NCBI RefSeq assembly: GCF_001938985.1
Contig: NZ_MKIN01000018.1
Coordinates: 62,001-126,000 of the forward strand
Length of the DNA: 64,000 nt
Reading direction: 5' to 3'
Origin: Gillisella taibaishanensis
GTDB lineage: Bacteria > Pseudomonadota > Alphaproteobacteria > Rhizobiales > Rhizobiaceae
Part shown: positions 63,801 to 64,000 of the stretch, one piece after another
Numbering within the stretch: position 1 is the stretch's first letter
Layout: each line of letters starts with the position of its first letter
Notes under the pieces: model-generated
Seen by the model: only the letters and a program-made list of their open reading frames with translations
The model's database searches: none
Told to the model about the DNA's origin: nothing
Made by a program: the position numbers and the translations under genes

Positions 63801-64000
63801 ACCCGCAGTTCCTGCAGATCCGCCCGCACCTCCTGGCGCAGCGCAACGCGGTGGTTGGCGAAATTGAGATAGCCGATATAGGCAAACAGGCAGGTCAAAA
63901 ACACGAAGGCCAGGCTCAAAAGAGTGACAAGCCATCGATGCGGTCGGCCCGCTTGGCCGGTTGCGTGTCCCATCACGTCCAATGTCATCTGTTTCAGCAC
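60872..64000 (-). CDS. PAS-GGDEF-EAL membrane protein (c-di-GMP turnover), 5' end at or beyond the window edge
   Basis: At least 1042 aa are visible. A membrane segment at about 25-43 and another near 265-285 enclose a periplasmic sensor. Two PAS domains follow (around 310-430 and 465-590). The GGDEF domain has DPLTGLANRRQL and an intact IGGDEFVVLL. The EAL domain has VGAEALVRWQHP, DDFGTGHTSI and LLQGYAFAKP. Both enzymatic signatures are intact, so it may make or degrade c-di-GMP. A GTG at 64000 and an ATG four codons later are possible starts, but the true start could be outside. Confidence 0.92.
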   Translation of the reverse strand: MLKQMTLDVMGHATGQAGRPHRWLVTLLSLAFVFLTCLFAYIGYLNFANHRVALRQEVRADLQELRVLMAHRTQEDFQTLRHLADALRPMPNALASAQTEGLIRGILQEKPEFKSIALARGAAVEQVWTPQGLSASSGMSIDLDGETQVKLLDNGHLQLDLEVHDAAGPEPIQVHAVLDTGKFIESALSDSLNLPKAAGSTTDFFVTAKTATGSYPIFGNPGVIRYGPEISTLAFDSGSLQIFGHPKAGWRQLPPDFGSFVLALVAADLAFAAPLAGMAVLVLSRARRLRQLRASEDKYQALTRRFQLAMDNSKIGMWELEDSDDRIKLDGRAARLHGSYQRDTLDQSVEDWLASIHPDDRASVVAHIDACRQGEHSHDYRVMIEGGAVRHVRSVGSRLDGAANEGDEAQPLPGSPVIGLVWNITADIAMRDDLRAAKESSDIKNAELELALDELSTREQQLESLSYRFELALDSYGCGIWEHDFVTGRTIWDERMRQLYNVHDLSEGEAGLKLMSHVHDDDRALVIAASREAIEQQTRLNVTVRVLLENGTFRWVRSVGQVHSDRSGQKKLVGVSFDVTADVLMTEELRKAKAEAEARNIELELTKNRVEFNALHDPLTGLANRRQLDVALDGLTVLAQTSRPLFTILHLDLDRFKEINDTLGHAAGDAMLEHVARVLKRRVGIDDLVARIGGDEFVVLLRDYADTGTIAALADAIIRDVNVPVAFEGTVCRCGVSIGIAKARETGTDARKLLINADLALYEAKRQGRNCFEFFTDKLQANILRSKRTADELLNALDNDEITAWYQPQFCANSMELVGAEALVRWQHPVHGVLPSNSFLKVAEDLNVMARIDQIVLEQALKDKMRWAAIGLKIPKISVNVSSRRLHDTGLINTLESLSISPGEISFELVESIFLDESEEIATSNIERIKALGIEIEIDDFGTGHTSIISLLKLQPKRLKIDRQLVMPILESNRERAMVRSIIDIARSLGVATVAEGVESAAHAQILRDLGCDLLQGYAFAKPLPFDEFSRFALDRRQQMAG

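Noticed and set aside
1..64000. tRNA or rRNA genes
   Set aside because: No cloverleaf with a T-loop GTTCRANYC consensus in proper position and no rRNA-like block were found on reading through the intergenic regions.

Overview
The window looks like chromosomal DNA of a member of the Rhizobiaceae (Agrobacterium / Allorhizobium / Rhizobium group). This rests on high GC and codon use, on rhizobial families (a DUF1217 flagellar protein, a BA14K protein, RcnR/DmeF, a RibB with a decayed cyclohydrolase half, CHASE3 chemoreceptors ending in EWSEF) and on several families of short palindromic intergenic repeats. No rRNA, tRNA, CRISPR array, origin or intact insertion sequence was found. Species was not determined.

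Layout. 1-7.3 kb: tex, a cyclopropane fatty acid synthase, a transposase remnant with a small ORF, ubiA, and the RcnR-type regulator / CDF exporter pair. 7.3-17.3 kb: a DUF6101-like gene, a six-repeat DUF1217 flagellar protein, modABC behind a very long palindromic operator, a methyltransferase, and a leftward group (tsaC, FAD-linked oxidase, single-domain ModE). 17.3-21.3 kb: a GGDEF-derived protein, a cruciform repeat, and an AT-richer island holding a complete Eco1-like (type II-A) retron: msr-msd RNA, nucleoside-deoxyribosyltransferase-like effector and reverse transcriptase, all on the minus strand. 21.3-31.7 kb: glycine betaine demethylase genes, small envelope proteins, a ZntB-like channel, acyl-CoA dehydrogenase with enoyl-CoA hydratase, an RNA methyltransferase and a TlyA protein. 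32-43 kb: two chemoreceptors, dxs, a marR-emrAB drug efflux operon and xseB-HDAC. 44-56 kb: a thioesterase, a helical repeat protein, a phosphotransferase, the bioMNY biotin transporter, agmatinase, a YcaQ/AlkZ-like glycosylase, a cupin, a nucleotidyltransferase and a second efflux set (tetR-emrAB). 56-64 kb: a nucleoside deoxyribosyltransferase, aroC-ribB, a membrane protein and a GGDEF-EAL protein cut by the window edge.

How the parts work together. modABC and the nearby ModE-like gene form a molybdate uptake and control unit. The RcnR-type repressor controls a Co/Ni exporter from an operator just ahead of its own start. gbcA and gbcB supply the two subunits of glycine betaine demethylation. 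bioM, bioN and bioY form one ECF transporter. Each EmrAB pump has its own regulator next to it. The retron genes overlap by 8 bases and follow directly on their RNA, as expected for one co-transcribed defence unit.

The main items for follow-up are the retron, the modA promoter palindrome, and two intergenic repeat families whose copies differ by compensatory changes in their stems, which points to selection on structure.
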